64,000 nt of DNA from Welwitschia mirabilis (lineage: Eukaryota; Gnetophyta; Gnetopsida; Welwitschiales): positions 252,583,391 to 252,647,390 of the forward strand of contig JBOZIK010000001.1 of the NCBI GenBank assembly GCA_051453625.1. The letters are read 5' to 3'. Below the pieces are notes generated by a model, which worked only from the letters and a program-made list of their open reading frames with translations, ran no database searches and was not told where the DNA came from. A program made the position numbers and the translations under genes. Shown piece by piece: positions 44,924 through 57,589 of the stretch (position 1 is the stretch's first letter; each line of letters begins with the position of its first letter).

Positions 44924-46480
44924 TTCTTTATCTCATAAGCTCTATGAAAAATGTTTGTAACTAGTTTGAAACATGTTAGAACCTATTCTTGCATGCCTTA
45001 AAATCATGACAAGTTAGGTATAAACAACATAAAACCCTTTTCTAATTTAAGAAATATATCAGAAAACCAACATTAGAAAGCCTCTCAAAGAAAATTAGCC
45101 TCCTCTCTTAAAATAACCGAAATAATGATCAATAAGACTCCAAATTCTAATAAAACTAAGATTCAAATATTTCATTTAATGGAGCATCATCTCATTAAGA
45201 TCTTAATACCTAATTAACTAATTATTACCTTGTCTAAGAGGCAATCAAAAGATAAGCTATTGTAGCTAATACTAACTAACTAAGGTAAGCTCTTCATGAT
45301 TATCTTCAACCATAATGCCTAGGAATACCTTCATGCATTAAATAATCATCCATAAACTAAAGAATAAAGTTAAAGACTTTAACCATATAACTTTTATCTT
45401 TCAAGGGCTCATATCTTCATCTTAAAGAATTTGAGTGTCTCTTATCAACTATCCCCAAATATCAAAATACTTACAATTTTCTTATTTTCATTTTTCTTAA
45501 AGAAGGAGGTAAAAGATTGGCTATACACTCTTAAGTCCTTTTTTCATAAGAACTTGGACTATCTTAAATAAGACCTTCATCTTTAAATTCTTTTCTAATT
45601 ATAAAACAAATTCCATAATAAAATAAATCATGAACTACTAGCAAAAAGAAGATAAAACATTTTCCCAAGCCCTAGAAATATTCAAGGACTTATTATAAAA
45701 ATGTCCCTAACATATATTTGAGCTAGGAAGAGAAATAATTTCTTTTATGATGGATTAATCATAAGTAATAGCTAATTAGTTGAGATAGTAAGTAAAGAAA
45801 ACTTCCTTAGTATTTCATTAAATGAGATTTGAGAATATTTAGAAAATATAGCAGAGAGTTCTAAAAATTGAAATAAACCTATAGAACTATTTAGATATCA
45901 CCATCCTGTTAGATCCACTAGTATATTTAAAGAACCCAAAATTACAAAGTAAATAATATGAAAAATGAACTAACATGAAGAGTAAAATCTTTAATTTCCT
46001 TACCCTCCCCTTTATCATTGGTTACTAAACTAGAATTCTTAATTTACTGCATTGATACCTATGAAATAGTCAAATCGCCATCCATCTTTTTATTTCAAAA
46101 CATAGTTAACAAGCGAGTAAATCTAGTAGAACATGAGTGACAAAACTCAAAGAACTATCCATATTCTAACATGTACAACATTAGGTGAAGGAATCATTCT
46201 AACTTTTCTTAGATATAAGATAATTAAATTAATCAACTAAGAAATTATTTTCCTTCATCATACTCCTATCCATTTCCATCCAATTATGAAAAACCACCTC
46301 CATTAACTCTTTTAAGAAATTAGTAAGTAAATTCATTAAAATTCAAGTTCAAATAAATTAGATCTATGGAACCATCCTTAAGAAATATTTCTTGTCTTTA
46401 ACCAACCTCAACTAAAATACCCGATTCATCTCCTAAATTCTTAAAACGGTGCAAAGACAGTTTCTACCAAAATGATTTTC
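44924..46480 (+). pseudogene. gag: Gypsy copy A gag remnant
   Basis: The clearest part is at 45403-45545: GSYLHLKEFECLLSTI, then after a frameshift FFLKKEVKDWLYTLKS. This fits the plant gypsy gag domain (Pfam Retrotrans_gag), where 'HLKEFE..CST' is followed by 'FPFSLKDKAK.WL.SL'. The region right of it is full of stops; its length up to the protease (about 1 kb) suits the rest of gag and the linker. The gag start lies left of Copia 3 or at the insertion, so the insertion separates gag from its leader. Confidence 0.7.
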
Positions 46481-46499
46481 TACTTAAGTATAAAAATCT

Positions 46500-46881
46500 A
46501 AGTTTCTCAAAAATAGCCATTATAATTAGAGATAAAAAAATTAAGCAAGTCTTGTTAGATATTGGGACAAGTGTCAATATTCTACTTCACTATATGTACA
46601 AGGCCCTTAACTTAAATGATCTTAAATGTACTAAAATCCAATTGCAATTAGCAAATAATTTTGTGAAGTTACCATTAGAATTAATTGAGGACATGATAGT
46701 TTAAGTTAAAAATTACTATTTCCTAGTGGACTTTATTATGTTATAAATAAATATAACAAAATTCAATTCATTCCTAATAATTGTAGAAAGACATTTTCTA
46801 GAACCATCTAATGCATTTATAAATTATAGGAATGGTCAAATAAAGATATCATTTAACAACATGTATTTGAACTTAAATATC
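46500..46881 (+). pseudogene. Gypsy copy A aspartic protease (retropepsin) remnant
   Basis: The active-site block reads LLDIGTSVNILLHYMYKALN at 46552-46611, with the Asp-Ile-Gly-Thr triad region intact. IQLQLANNFVKLPLELIEDM, NYYFLVDFIML and FLEPSNAFINYRNGQIKISF follow in order, as in the protease of Athila/Tat-type gypsy elements. The flap-side 'GRPFL' is ERHFL. Two stops, both explainable as changed Gln or Asp codons, are inside. Nothing resembling RT follows. Confidence 0.85.
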
Positions 46882-46989
46882 TTTTATACAATAAAATTAC
46901 CATGCAATCCTAAATAGGTTAATAGGGTTTATGAAATTTTTGACTCAAAATATTCTCCAAATGAACCAAATATTTCCCATCCCATATCA

Positions 46990-48529
46990 TTACTTGAATT
47001 TCTTTTTCTAACTTCAAACTTAAGAGTTATGTTGTTTTTTAATCTTCTATAATAACTCATCTTACAAAAACCTTCGTTTTTCCTAAGGATGACTTTTTCA
47101 TGAATACACTACATAATTATCACTTATTTCACCATCTCCTTAATTTTTACACACATCAAATTCATTTTTAAACCATTTCATTAAGCCCATAAGCCATCCA
47201 ACCTAGTCATCAACCTATGAAGTTTTGAGAGTCACTAACCTAGATTAATGGATTTAAATAAAAATTAATAATAAGAGATTTCATTATCACCTCAGTATTA
47301 GTTAAAATTGGGTACAATTATGGGTTTTCAAGGGTGAGTTAGACTTATGTCAAGTTTTATTATTAAAGGCACATTCACTTAAGGTCTTTAATTATGATAA
47401 AACTTAGTTAAAAGATGGAACCTACCTTTGTAAATGTTTCTTAAGTTTTAAACCTTTAATAAGGATAGGATTTGTTTTAATTAATCCAATGAGACAATGA
47501 TCCCTTTAATGTGCATAAAAAAATGAATATGAGGAGTTGAATAAAATAAAAATTAATATCTCTTCTCTAAGTACATATAACATTAATTACTTAATTAGGT
47601 TTATTTATCTACACTAAGGCTATGGACAATCATTGATAATGTATTTCTAAAGATCTATTTTATGATATGATTCAACTTCATTAGGTCTATAGATACTTAC
47701 TAGAAATGTAGTACTCACTCCATCACACATCAACTTGCTTAATTTTATTAGAAGAAGATGTAATAATACTAGATGTTCTATGTGATTTAAGTGCTTAAAT
47801 TAAGAACATATACCCTAGTAGAAATGTAAATTAAAGGTATCAAAAAGGTGAGAATTGAAGGCTTTCACTATTTTATTATCTTTTAACTTTTATGCCTGGG
47901 ATTTGTAGTGATTTCTTGATTTTCATAAGTTACTTAATTGATACTACACTTATTTGATTTTCAAGATCCACTAAAAAATACAAAAAAAGCTTGTGATAGT
48001 TTGTTCATTTATTTATTGGTTTTACGATTAATTCCTTTGACACATTTCCACTTTCCATCTTCATCATCCATTTTATTTTACCATAATTTCATGAGAAATA
48101 AATCATAATTCATTAACTATTTTTATGTATTGACTTCCCTCTTAGCTATTAATAAAGTAGTACCCTCATTTTACTTTAGTTAATCTCTCATTTTTCATAG
48201 CTTAGTTACATAATTTTACATGGTTTTCAATAAAATAACTCATCGACATCTTTCTAAATTTATGTTCTTAATTGTATTAAATTATTCCCATCATAAAAAA
48301 CTTTGAGGAAAAAGTTTTGTTTTGATTGGCAGCATCACATTCAACTTCCACATTGTTTTTAATCAAATTTTTAATTTTTATGCCTTAATTCTAGAAAATT
48401 ACTCATAAATTATTTCAAGGTTATATCATTTTCATGATTGAGCACTATGAATTAGATAATTTTTCCATATTTAACCATTTTGTTATCAAGTTTTTCCTAA
48501 GACACTAGAAAAATTCTACTTAAGAGGTT
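46990..48529 (+). repeat. Gypsy copy A, post-protease region and conserved 3' block
   Basis: 47340-47550 aligns with 60590-60790 in copy B (shared 'ttattaa.ggc', 'aaa.atggaa.ct.c.tt' and 'atgtgcat'), and 47570-47800 aligns with B and C. No RT or integrase motif is visible in any frame. The rest to the LTR is AT-rich and unremarkable. Confidence 0.55.
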
Positions 48530-49873
48530 TGTTAACATGTGAAAATTAACATCACAATCATATTAATTGATTAATTTATATCCATGAAAGACATTAGTAT
48601 AATTAATTCATCATAAAAACATGTATTCTATTATTTTGTTTTAATTACTTATGAACTTATTACTTGTTCATAACATTTTTAGGAAATTTAATGAATTTTG
48701 AAGAATATGCCAAAGTTTGATGATCATCTAATCTAAAACACCAGTGCCACCATTTATGTCACTTGGTGTCACTAGTCTATGAGGGAAGAAGATTTTAATT
48801 CCTATGTTCTTGATTTATCACAAAGAATCAGATTAAATGTAGTTATGGGCTTAATAAAATCCCACATTAAAAATAAATTGCATTCTTGATGACACATGGC
48901 ATAGATGTGAAGGAATCAAAGTAGTAACATATGGTATTATTGAGTGGGATGATCATGAAGGCACATGATGATAATAGCGATTAGTAATAGCATCATCTAG
49001 GAGTCAAGTATTAGCCTCATTATAAATATCTTTATTAGATGTTAAGGATGATAACTTGTCCTATCTAATGCCATAATTATGTAAATACCCACCTAATGAT
49101 ACAAGCTAAGGGCTTGTAACCACTTCCTATCTTCATCTTTATCTATAAAATGGAATTAAACCCTTCATTGTAACATACTTCATTTGAGGTAAATATAAAA
49201 CCTTGGAATGTTAAGTTGTAATGGCCTTCTAAGCACCCCTTTAGAAAATAAGTGTGCTTTCAAGAATAGTCTAAAGAATTCTTTTAGATTCCCTCATCTT
49301 TAACATAGTGTGAATTTTCCTTAATTTAAAATTAAAGGGTTATTTCCTTTTTATTATTAGCTTCAATTTTTGTTTTTACTAGTAAACTTAAGGAATAACA
49401 AAACCATCAAGTTTTGTTTGGTCTATTAAATGGATTTATTTAGTTAATTGGTTTATAAAATTAGTCATTTCATGAATCTTGTGCATACTAAATTTACACT
49501 CTTCATTTTTATTACAAGCTTATAAAAGATCATTTGATTTTTAATTCACCAATGCTCAAATGATAAATAATATTATGTCATCATGACTCAAGCCTTCATA
49601 CTTGATGATTTAAAGTTTGTTTCAAGTTAGTGTATCATATGGTTGAGTGTAGACGTGTGAAGGATCAATTAGATGAATAGTTAGAGCTCATTTACTTCCT
49701 AAATTTCCTACAAAGTTTCAACAAAAATCTTAAACTCTACCTATTTTCTTTTCTTCTTTTATAGCTTACACTAAGCAAGAGAAGGTGTAATTATAAAAAC
49801 CTTACCCTAGTTATCTCCACAAAAAGAGTGATACTAAATGTAAAACTAGTTAAATCTAGTCCATTATAAAACA
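48530..49873 (+). repeat. 3' LTR of gypsy copy A
   Basis: Starts TGTTAACATGTG, ends TATAAAACA. Same length as the 5' LTR (1344 bp). Many transitions separate the two. Confidence 0.9.
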
Positions 49874-52832
49874 TGGTCAGCATCCTTTCTATTTTATGCT
49901 TATAATGGTTTTATGACCTATGATATAAACTATTAAAAAATACAAAATAATAAATATTTATCCTAAGAAACTAAATTTATTTAAATGATCTAAAAAATTA
50001 GCTCATTTTTATTCTAAAATTCCTCAAGGCTATGATAATAATTAATAATATATTTCATTAAAAATCTATTATAGATGTATTTATACTATGTAATACGAAT
50101 TTTGAATACTAATTTATCTCATAAAATATTAGTGCACTACCTAATGTTTCTTATACTAGATTCCAAAGAGGAATATCAGTGAACTCTAAATTAAAAGAGG
50201 TATCAAAATATAATTAGAAACAAAAACTTAAAAAGAAAATTTCTCAAATATTAAACACATTAGTTGTCTTCAGCATGAATAGAAACATCTCCAATAGTTT
50301 AAAAGGTATAATTGATTGAACTCATGAATTTTTTTCTTTATCTAATTTCTTTTTAAAATAAGAACATCATTATTCTATATTTTTAAATAACACAAACATT
50401 AAATCACTTTAAAATATTAAGGAACTATTTTTTTCCATAAAAAGTAACATCTCATCATATAATGGAAGGAGAAAATCAGCAGAGAAGACTTAGTTAAAAA
50501 ATAATATCTTTATAAGAAAGTTTACTATCTGGATTAAAAACTAGATTTGACATTGTGACTATTAGTAATAGATTTAATCAATCCCATACATATTTATTTA
50601 AAAACTATATAAATCATACACCATCATTAAATATAACTATTTAAAACCAACTAGTTATAGAAATATGAACAAGAAATTATGTGAAGTAATAGAAATAGAT
50701 CATGGAAGAGGATTCTTGTAGATAACAACATACATGATTATCTCAAGAATGATGTCAAAGGGATTAAAATAAAATACAATTAAACTTTAAATCCCTTTTA
50801 ACTAAAATACCTCAAAAATAATTTCTAGACCATCCTTTATACCTTAACCTTTATAAAAGTAACACTAATATGAAAATAGGAATGGAAACATTTGGAAGGA
50901 TATGAAACCATTATAACAATTAATATCTTACACTATTTATTATGATATTTATCACTCTATTTACTAAATTTAAGAGACACTTAACCCTTTATTAAAAATG
51001 TTGAAAGTTTTTGGAAAAAATCAAAACAAAAAAAATAAAAGAAAGAAAGAAAGAAAAACAAGATAAATAACAATGGATAATAAGAAATCAAGCTATTCTG
51101 TGTAATGAATAACATGGGTCTAAAAAAAAAAATTACTTTTTATATTACAACATATAACATATGAGGAAATTCTTAAATATAGAATATATTCTTATATTCA
51201 AGTCACTCATTCAACAGGTAATTAACTAAAATATTAATAACACTAAATAAGGTTTCCACAACATGTGTTTGAGATTGTAAGATTTATACCCTTGAAAATT
51301 ATATATATTCCCATTCTTATCCTAAAGAGAAGGAATCAAATTATTAATGAGTATAATTTTATTATCAATAAGATGCATATTTTTCATGCCTAATGCTTTA
51401 AGAAATAACATTATGCTTCATATAATGATAATAATATTAACATGCATGCCTTAGAGATGATCAATGATAATGAAGATGTTAATGTATTTCATATCTTTCT
51501 TGAGATCATTCTCAATGAAGCAAAATAGAAGATCAAGCTACACTTTAATGGTTCACTTTTAGAAATAAATAATTTCAACATAAATTCCAACATAGTTTGA
51601 TACACATTCTTAGTTATCATAATTCATCCTCAATTGAAAAAAAGTTGAAATCTAAAAATAAATAGATATAAAACTCTAATAGTAATCCCTTAACAATTCT
51701 GTAATAATAACAACTAGACGAGTTATCTATTGATGATTAGAACACTAAAAGTATGATATCAATTTCATTTTTAACATTATTTTCTTTTAGTAAGTATGAT
51801 TTTCTTACATGAGGAGAAAAGGATTTGAAGCTACATGTGTTTACTAAGTAATGTACAAGATATTAAAATGAAAGGTTTAGATACCATTCAAGGTGTAGGT
51901 AACCATGAATAATTTAATTAAATTATTGATGTGTTTAAGGTCTAGGATTTAGGGCTTAGGTAATCATGATTAATTAAATAATTAAAGACTGATTCATAGA
52001 TTGCTTTCCATGATAGGTACTACATCTTCAATATGATAATGATACATAGGATACTACAATCTATAGTAATACTTTTCAATAACGTATAACCAATTCACTA
52101 ATCATAATAGAGGAATTACATGATGAGATGAATAATTTTTTATTAATTAATTGGATAAAAAATTAATAACATAGGAAAGCTTTAGGAGGCATACCTTACT
52201 ATTAGAATAAAAATTAAATGTAAAGTAATAAATATGTTAAATCAACTATGCATGCCTATAATAGTATTTACTCTTAGTCCTATTGATTTACATTGGCCAA
52301 ATCCATGTGGTTTCATATCAAGTAAAAAACCATAGGATATAGCTAAATTAAAAATATAAAAAAAATGCAAGACATCATTGAGAATCCTTACATTATCTTG
52401 AAGTCTGTTTAAAATCAACATAAAAAATTTAAATATGTTGTTCTCTTTTAGGAATTTAATGTCATTAAGTACTAGGTAATATTTGAATGAAAACATAGAG
52501 ATTCTATGAATAAAAAGAGAATTAAACATAGAAGAAATTATTTAGACCTAGTAAATAAAGTCTTTATTTTCATAACAAAAAAATGCAAAAATAGACCTAG
52601 TAAAATTCAAAGATCTATTGATGTACATAAAAATTCTACTAATCTTTAATCATATTTGATATTTAAGTATGTATGCAATACTATAATAACTTTATTAATT
52701 ACAAAATACAAGGTCAGACTTAGACATTCATTGATAATAACTATGAAAATGGTATCTAGAATAGGTAGATCATAATTAAGATTATACAACTCTATTGAAC
52801 AATGTTCAAAGACATGTATTTTACAAACTAAT
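49874..52832. other. AT-rich DNA, nothing recognised
   Basis: No conserved frame. A 95-codon minus frame at 52242-52529 and shorter ones show no family motif. An imperfect duplication of 'ggt-aa.catga.taattta' type sequence occurs at 51890-51990. Confidence 0.4.
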
Positions 52833-52892
52833 AGCATGTTTACAAGGTAATATAGTAGAGAGAGCATGTTTACAAGGTAATATAGTAGAGAC
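52833..52892 (+). repeat. 30-bp tandem duplication
   Basis: Two adjacent copies of a 30-bp unit starting AGCATGTTTACAAGGTAATA, with one difference (last base G/C). An (AT)n run follows at about 52906-52924. Confidence 0.95.
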
Positions 52893-55269
52893 AGTTTTAC
52901 AAAATAATATATATATATATATATAAAGTCATACTTTTTATATTTACATTTTTATATTTAAATATACCATGAGAGATACAAATCTCATAACTCAATGCTA
53001 TATATAGATGGGAAAAAAAGGATATAAAGTATAAACTAAGAAGGAATGATGATAGGTTAAACATTCACAAAGGGATGATTCTTTAAGAATGGAAAGAAAA
53101 TGCAAAATTTCAAGTAGTTTTTGATAAATATATTATTACTTAGTATATCAAAATAAAGAAATACATTAACATGCTCATGAATATTGCTTGAGTTGAAGAT
53201 TTCAATGAGCCAACCATTTTAACATATAAAAAATTGATTATGGATGTGGTAATATATCATAATATTAAAGTTATAGAAACATGTTAAATATTATGAATAC
53301 TTTTATTTATCAAATGTCATAGGTTATTTATCTCAATTAATGTATGTAAGAAGATCTACAAGGAAATAAATTAATGTCATGATGCAAATGAGAAACATGA
53401 ATCTAATACAATTTTAGATAATATCTAAATAGAGAAGGAATGTTATTATTAGATTTTATTAAATATTAGTATACAATTTAAAGAATACAAGAAATAATGC
53501 ATCAAATTCAAGAGATAAGGATCTAACTATTAGAGGTTTTTCAAGGTTTTATCCAAATCCAAAAAAGGATGAATAAACATGGATGACATATTGTTGGAAT
53601 TAGTTGCTACTTGATTATTCATATATAGATATCAAATATAATTCAATAACAATGGATAAGCAAATAGAGGTTATATGGATATCTATAATACATCTATCTA
53701 AGTAAGATAACCCTTAATGCAATGAAGATTTTGAATGTAAAATATAAAGGAAATGAACATAAAGATGTAGAAACAACACATGTGTACTAATATTAAAATG
53801 TTTATTAACTACTTATAAAACATCACTAAATGAATATTTTATTCAAAAAAGTAAATGAGAAATACTTGTATTTCATGAATGTGATATATAGTTTAATTTC
53901 TCTCCAATATACATGAAATAGAATTATGAAAAATATGTTATATTATTTATTTAAAATAATAATGTAGCATATACTCTATTAGTGTAAGATGGAAAAAATA
54001 AAATTAGTATCCTACCTAGCCTTGGTTAAAAAGAACATATATATATATATATTCTCAACATAGTCTTTACTTATTTGGTGATGTAAGACATTAAGAATGA
54101 AAATCTTTTACATCTCCACATGATACTTCAAAAAATAGCAAGGATAGAAAAATCATTTTTCATTCAAGATATAATAACTAAATTTAAAACAATGTATCTA
54201 GATAACATAGGTATTATTATTTTACTTGTATTCATTAAAGGTATGTTTAATATTAATAAATAATGATATGTTTAACATTGGATATTAATATTAGTAACTA
54301 TGAATTCGCTTCATTAATATAATTGTTGTATCTTTAAGATTAACTACAAAATGTAAATAATATTATTTCTACTGAGGTAAGCTTCATAAGTGAGGAGATG
54401 TAACTTAATATTGATAAAAGACTTGAAAACTTATTACTAACTTATCACTATAAGGATTTTGATAGAATATCTATTTTATTAATAGTTTTTCTTACTCAGT
54501 CACCCCTACTAAAGTATGGTTCACTTTAAAATGATAGTGAAAAAATGAAAGCACTATGGATATAGTTGTTATATCAAATGTAGTCTTAAAAAATCGATGC
54601 TGATATAAAATAATAAAGATTTAGAAACATATTAATAAAAATATAATATGATAAAACTTTAAATGAAGATTACAAATTTATAATAATAAAGACTAAACTA
54701 CCCTCAATTTTTGATAGAAAAAATAATTTAAAGATATAATTCATCTATTTACAATAAATGATATAGTTTACTCTTATAATACAAAGTATTTAATTCAAAT
54801 GCAATTAATCATAACACTATGTCTAATAGAAAAGACATGTGATCCATTTTCATATAATGATATTAAGAGTAAATTATAACATAGCTTATTCTATATCAAG
54901 ATGTTAAAGTCATGTTAACAATCAACATATTAGTAAATGGTTCTATGGGTGTTATGAATAGAATGGTTGAATCCACTAGAAGTTTCAACCTATGTTGTAA
55001 TTGAATTTAATACCTACATTATGGCTTATTTTAGTAATACAAGTATAAAAATAGTTTTTATTATCCTCTTCTCTAAGAGATCATGTAAAATAACTACCTC
55101 TCAAACTTTCTTAAGCCTTAACAATTCATAAATATCAAGGAGTGACTCTTAGTAAACAATGCATAGATAATGGTTTAAAGGAGATGTCTGGTATGAATGT
55201 CTTGCATTTGTCTTAAGTAAATTCCATTTAATCATTAAATATGATAAATCCCTTATCTAAAAAATAATA
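52893..55269. other. AT-rich DNA, nothing recognised
   Basis: Short AT microsatellites (about 52906-52924 and 54036-54051); no coding frame or RNA gene seen. Confidence 0.4.
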
Positions 55270-55578
55270 TAGAAACTTAACAGAGAGTTGTATCTTGAAG
55301 AATTAGATTAAGAATAAGTAGTATCTTGCAAGCTTAGAAATCTACAAAAACTCATCTCTCACAACTCATTATTTCTTGTATTATGTAATTTCTAATTAAA
55401 TCTAATGTAATAAAAGATTAATTTTTCCATGAAGGAATATAATTTTTTGAATGTTAATGAGCCATGTTATACTTCATTACTTTCATGTTAATTTTTTATC
55501 TTGATTTATGATTTATAGATCATTTAAGGAAAAACATTATGATATCATTATCAAATTTCATTACTTTTATTAGTAATA
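55270..55578. repeat. Second copy of repeat R2 (partial)
   Basis: Aligns with 31385-31606 (for example 'gatttat.g.tcattta..gaaaaa' and 'atgatat...atcaaat'). Similarity ends where gypsy copy B's LTR starts, so B appears to have inserted into R2. Confidence 0.5.
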
Positions 55579-56861
55579 TGTTATTTTTTTACATCTGAAA
55601 ATTAACATTTCCAATGAATTATATTTGATAAAATTTGCATAAGCAATAATAGTAAACTATCCATTTTATTATAAAATTATGTATTTATCATTTTTATCAT
55701 GTATTATGAAATTATGCACTTTTCTGTAACATTTTTAAGATAATTGTTACTTTCTTAAGGATATGCTAAAGTGTGAAGATAATCCATTATAAAACATTCG
55801 CATTGTCATATAGGTCATTAAAATCATTGGTTTTTCAAGGTAGAATGAATTAATTCTCACATCTTTTTGGAAAATACATCACATTCCACTTATGGACATA
55901 GTCAAAAATTATATCAAATATAATCATCAACTTTGAGAACATGTGGTAAAGGCATAAAATAATATATCATACTGACATGTGACAATAATGAGCATAATGG
56001 CATGAATAACACATAGCATAGCATCTAATGGTAATAGCAACATCATCAAAAGGATAGGTCATCACATATGTGTCAATAAATCATCTATTAAGGATACATT
56101 AAAAAAATTTATAACCTCCTCCTAATGTAACTTCCTAAAAGTATATAATCTTTGATTAACAAAATGTGGTGTAAATTCTTGAAGAATCAAGATGTTATGG
56201 ATTTTAAAGCACCTCCCTTTAAAGTAAACATATTCTAAGGCTAGTTTGAGGAGTCTGTTTTAGCTTCATCTTCATCTCTTAATGTATTGTATTTTTAAAT
56301 TAATGAAAGAAATAGTTATTTATTCTTTAATTTAAAGTTCACTTTAACATGATAACATTAATCCATAGGTGATACTCTTCCTTGTTTTTAATATTATGGT
56401 AGTTGTTCATTCGTCAATTTCTAGTGCACATTAACATGGTACTCTTAATTCTAAAGGATAATTATGCTTATTTTATATGTTCATAAAGAGATATGAAATA
56501 CTAAGTAACTAGGGAATTCATCACTACTTATGTGATGAACAAGATTATTTTGTCATGTGTAAGCCACCATAACTTGATGATTTTAAGTTTATGTTTCAGG
56601 AATTATAGAAAATTATTGCAGTGAAGGTGGGCTATTACATAAGACGAACTAGATTTTTGGAGCATGTTCATATTCTTACATGATCAATCAAAGGTCATTA
56701 ATTTTTCAAACTTGATTTTAAATTTCGTTAGATTTCATTGTGAGCTAGAAAATATTGCCTTTGATAAGTTTACCATAAAACTTCCAATGGAAGAATGATA
56801 GTAGATCATCATGTAGTTTATTTGACATTTACATTTTATTATAATAAATAATAATAATTCA
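55579..56861 (+). repeat. 5' LTR of gypsy copy B
   Basis: Starts TGTTATTTTTTTACATC and ends AATAATTCA. It aligns with 62449-63233 (shared 'tgaaattatgcactttyc', 'ttttggaaaatacatcacat') and more weakly with the LTRs of copy A. Confidence 0.8.
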
Positions 56862-56873
56862 TAGTAAATAGAT

Positions 56874-56895
56874 TTTTAGAACCATTTCTGGGGAT
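56874..56895 (+). other. Primer-binding site of gypsy copy B (tRNA-Asp type)
   Basis: TTTTAGAACCATTTCTGGGG followed by AT. The GGGGAT end and CC pair fit TTTTGGCGCCGTTGCCGGGG, with mainly transition differences. Confidence 0.75.
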
Positions 56896-56965
56896 ATTAG
56901 CATTATATCTTTTTAAGAGTACATAATTTTTCTTCTTATAATTCCTTTTAGTTTAATTTTTAGTT

Positions 56966-57100
56966 CTCCAGTGGCTATTATTAGTCATCTTTTAGTGAAA
57001 CTTTAACTACATATTTTCTTCTTCTTTTAAGTGTTATTTTTTTTCCCTTCTATCTAATGTTGAGTACTAGTCCTTTTCAAATAAAATTTGAGCTAGTCTA
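56966..57100 (+). repeat. Leader sub-repeats of gypsy copy B
   Basis: Two units of the type CCAGTGGCTATTATTAGTC at 56968 and, more diverged, near 57050, equivalent to 36505-36690 in copy A. Confidence 0.45.
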
Positions 57101-57589
57101 ATTTTAAGTTTTGATTGGTTTTCATTTTAACACTGAAAATCACATCCATATTTGATTTTTTGTGTTGTAGATCTAATGATTTATTTATATGTTATAATGA
57201 AAACCAATATCATAAAACTGAAAAACTAAATTTAAACTATGACATTATGTGCTTCTTTTTTATTTTCTACATTTTTTCCTATAACTTATTTTAGTTTTTA
57301 TTTTTTAATAAATTTTATAATAATAAAAATGTTTAGGACTTTCTGTTTCCTAGGTTTTATTTTAGTTTGTTGTCCTTTTTATTCTATGTAAAATGTTTCT
57401 ATTAGCTTGTAACTCTTAGGATTTTGTGTAAGAACTATGAATCTATTATTATTTTTTCTCTTTTTTTTTTTCGTCCAAGATATAGTCTTTAGCTTAACCA
57501 CTATAGCCATCTTTCCTTACCAGTTCAACTAGTATTTATGAGTAAAATCCATTGAAACTTAAACTAAACTATTAAAAATTTGTATGTTA

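Larger units (their letters stand above)
35065..49873 (+). mobile_element. Gypsy copy A: gag-protease LTR element, split by Copia 3
   Basis: LTRs at 35065-36408 and 48530-49873 are both 1344 bp. An Asp-tRNA-type PBS follows the 5' LTR. Outside Copia 3 (37096-44918) the interior is about 4.3 kb and carries gag and retropepsin motifs followed by a conserved non-coding block. No RT or integrase motif is visible. The gag-pro type is that of plant Ty3/gypsy elements (Athila/Tat-like by protease sequence). It is older than Copia 3, which sits in its leader. Confidence 0.85.

Noticed and set aside
35065-49878. Target-site duplication for gypsy copy A
   Set aside because: ACATC on the left and ACATG on the right look similar, but the right copy overlaps bases shared by both LTR ends, so it is not independent evidence.
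52242-52867. Minus-strand frames of 95 and 73 codons
   Set aside because: No recognisable motif, AT-driven Ile/Phe/Leu/Tyr content and no supporting context; I do not call them genes.
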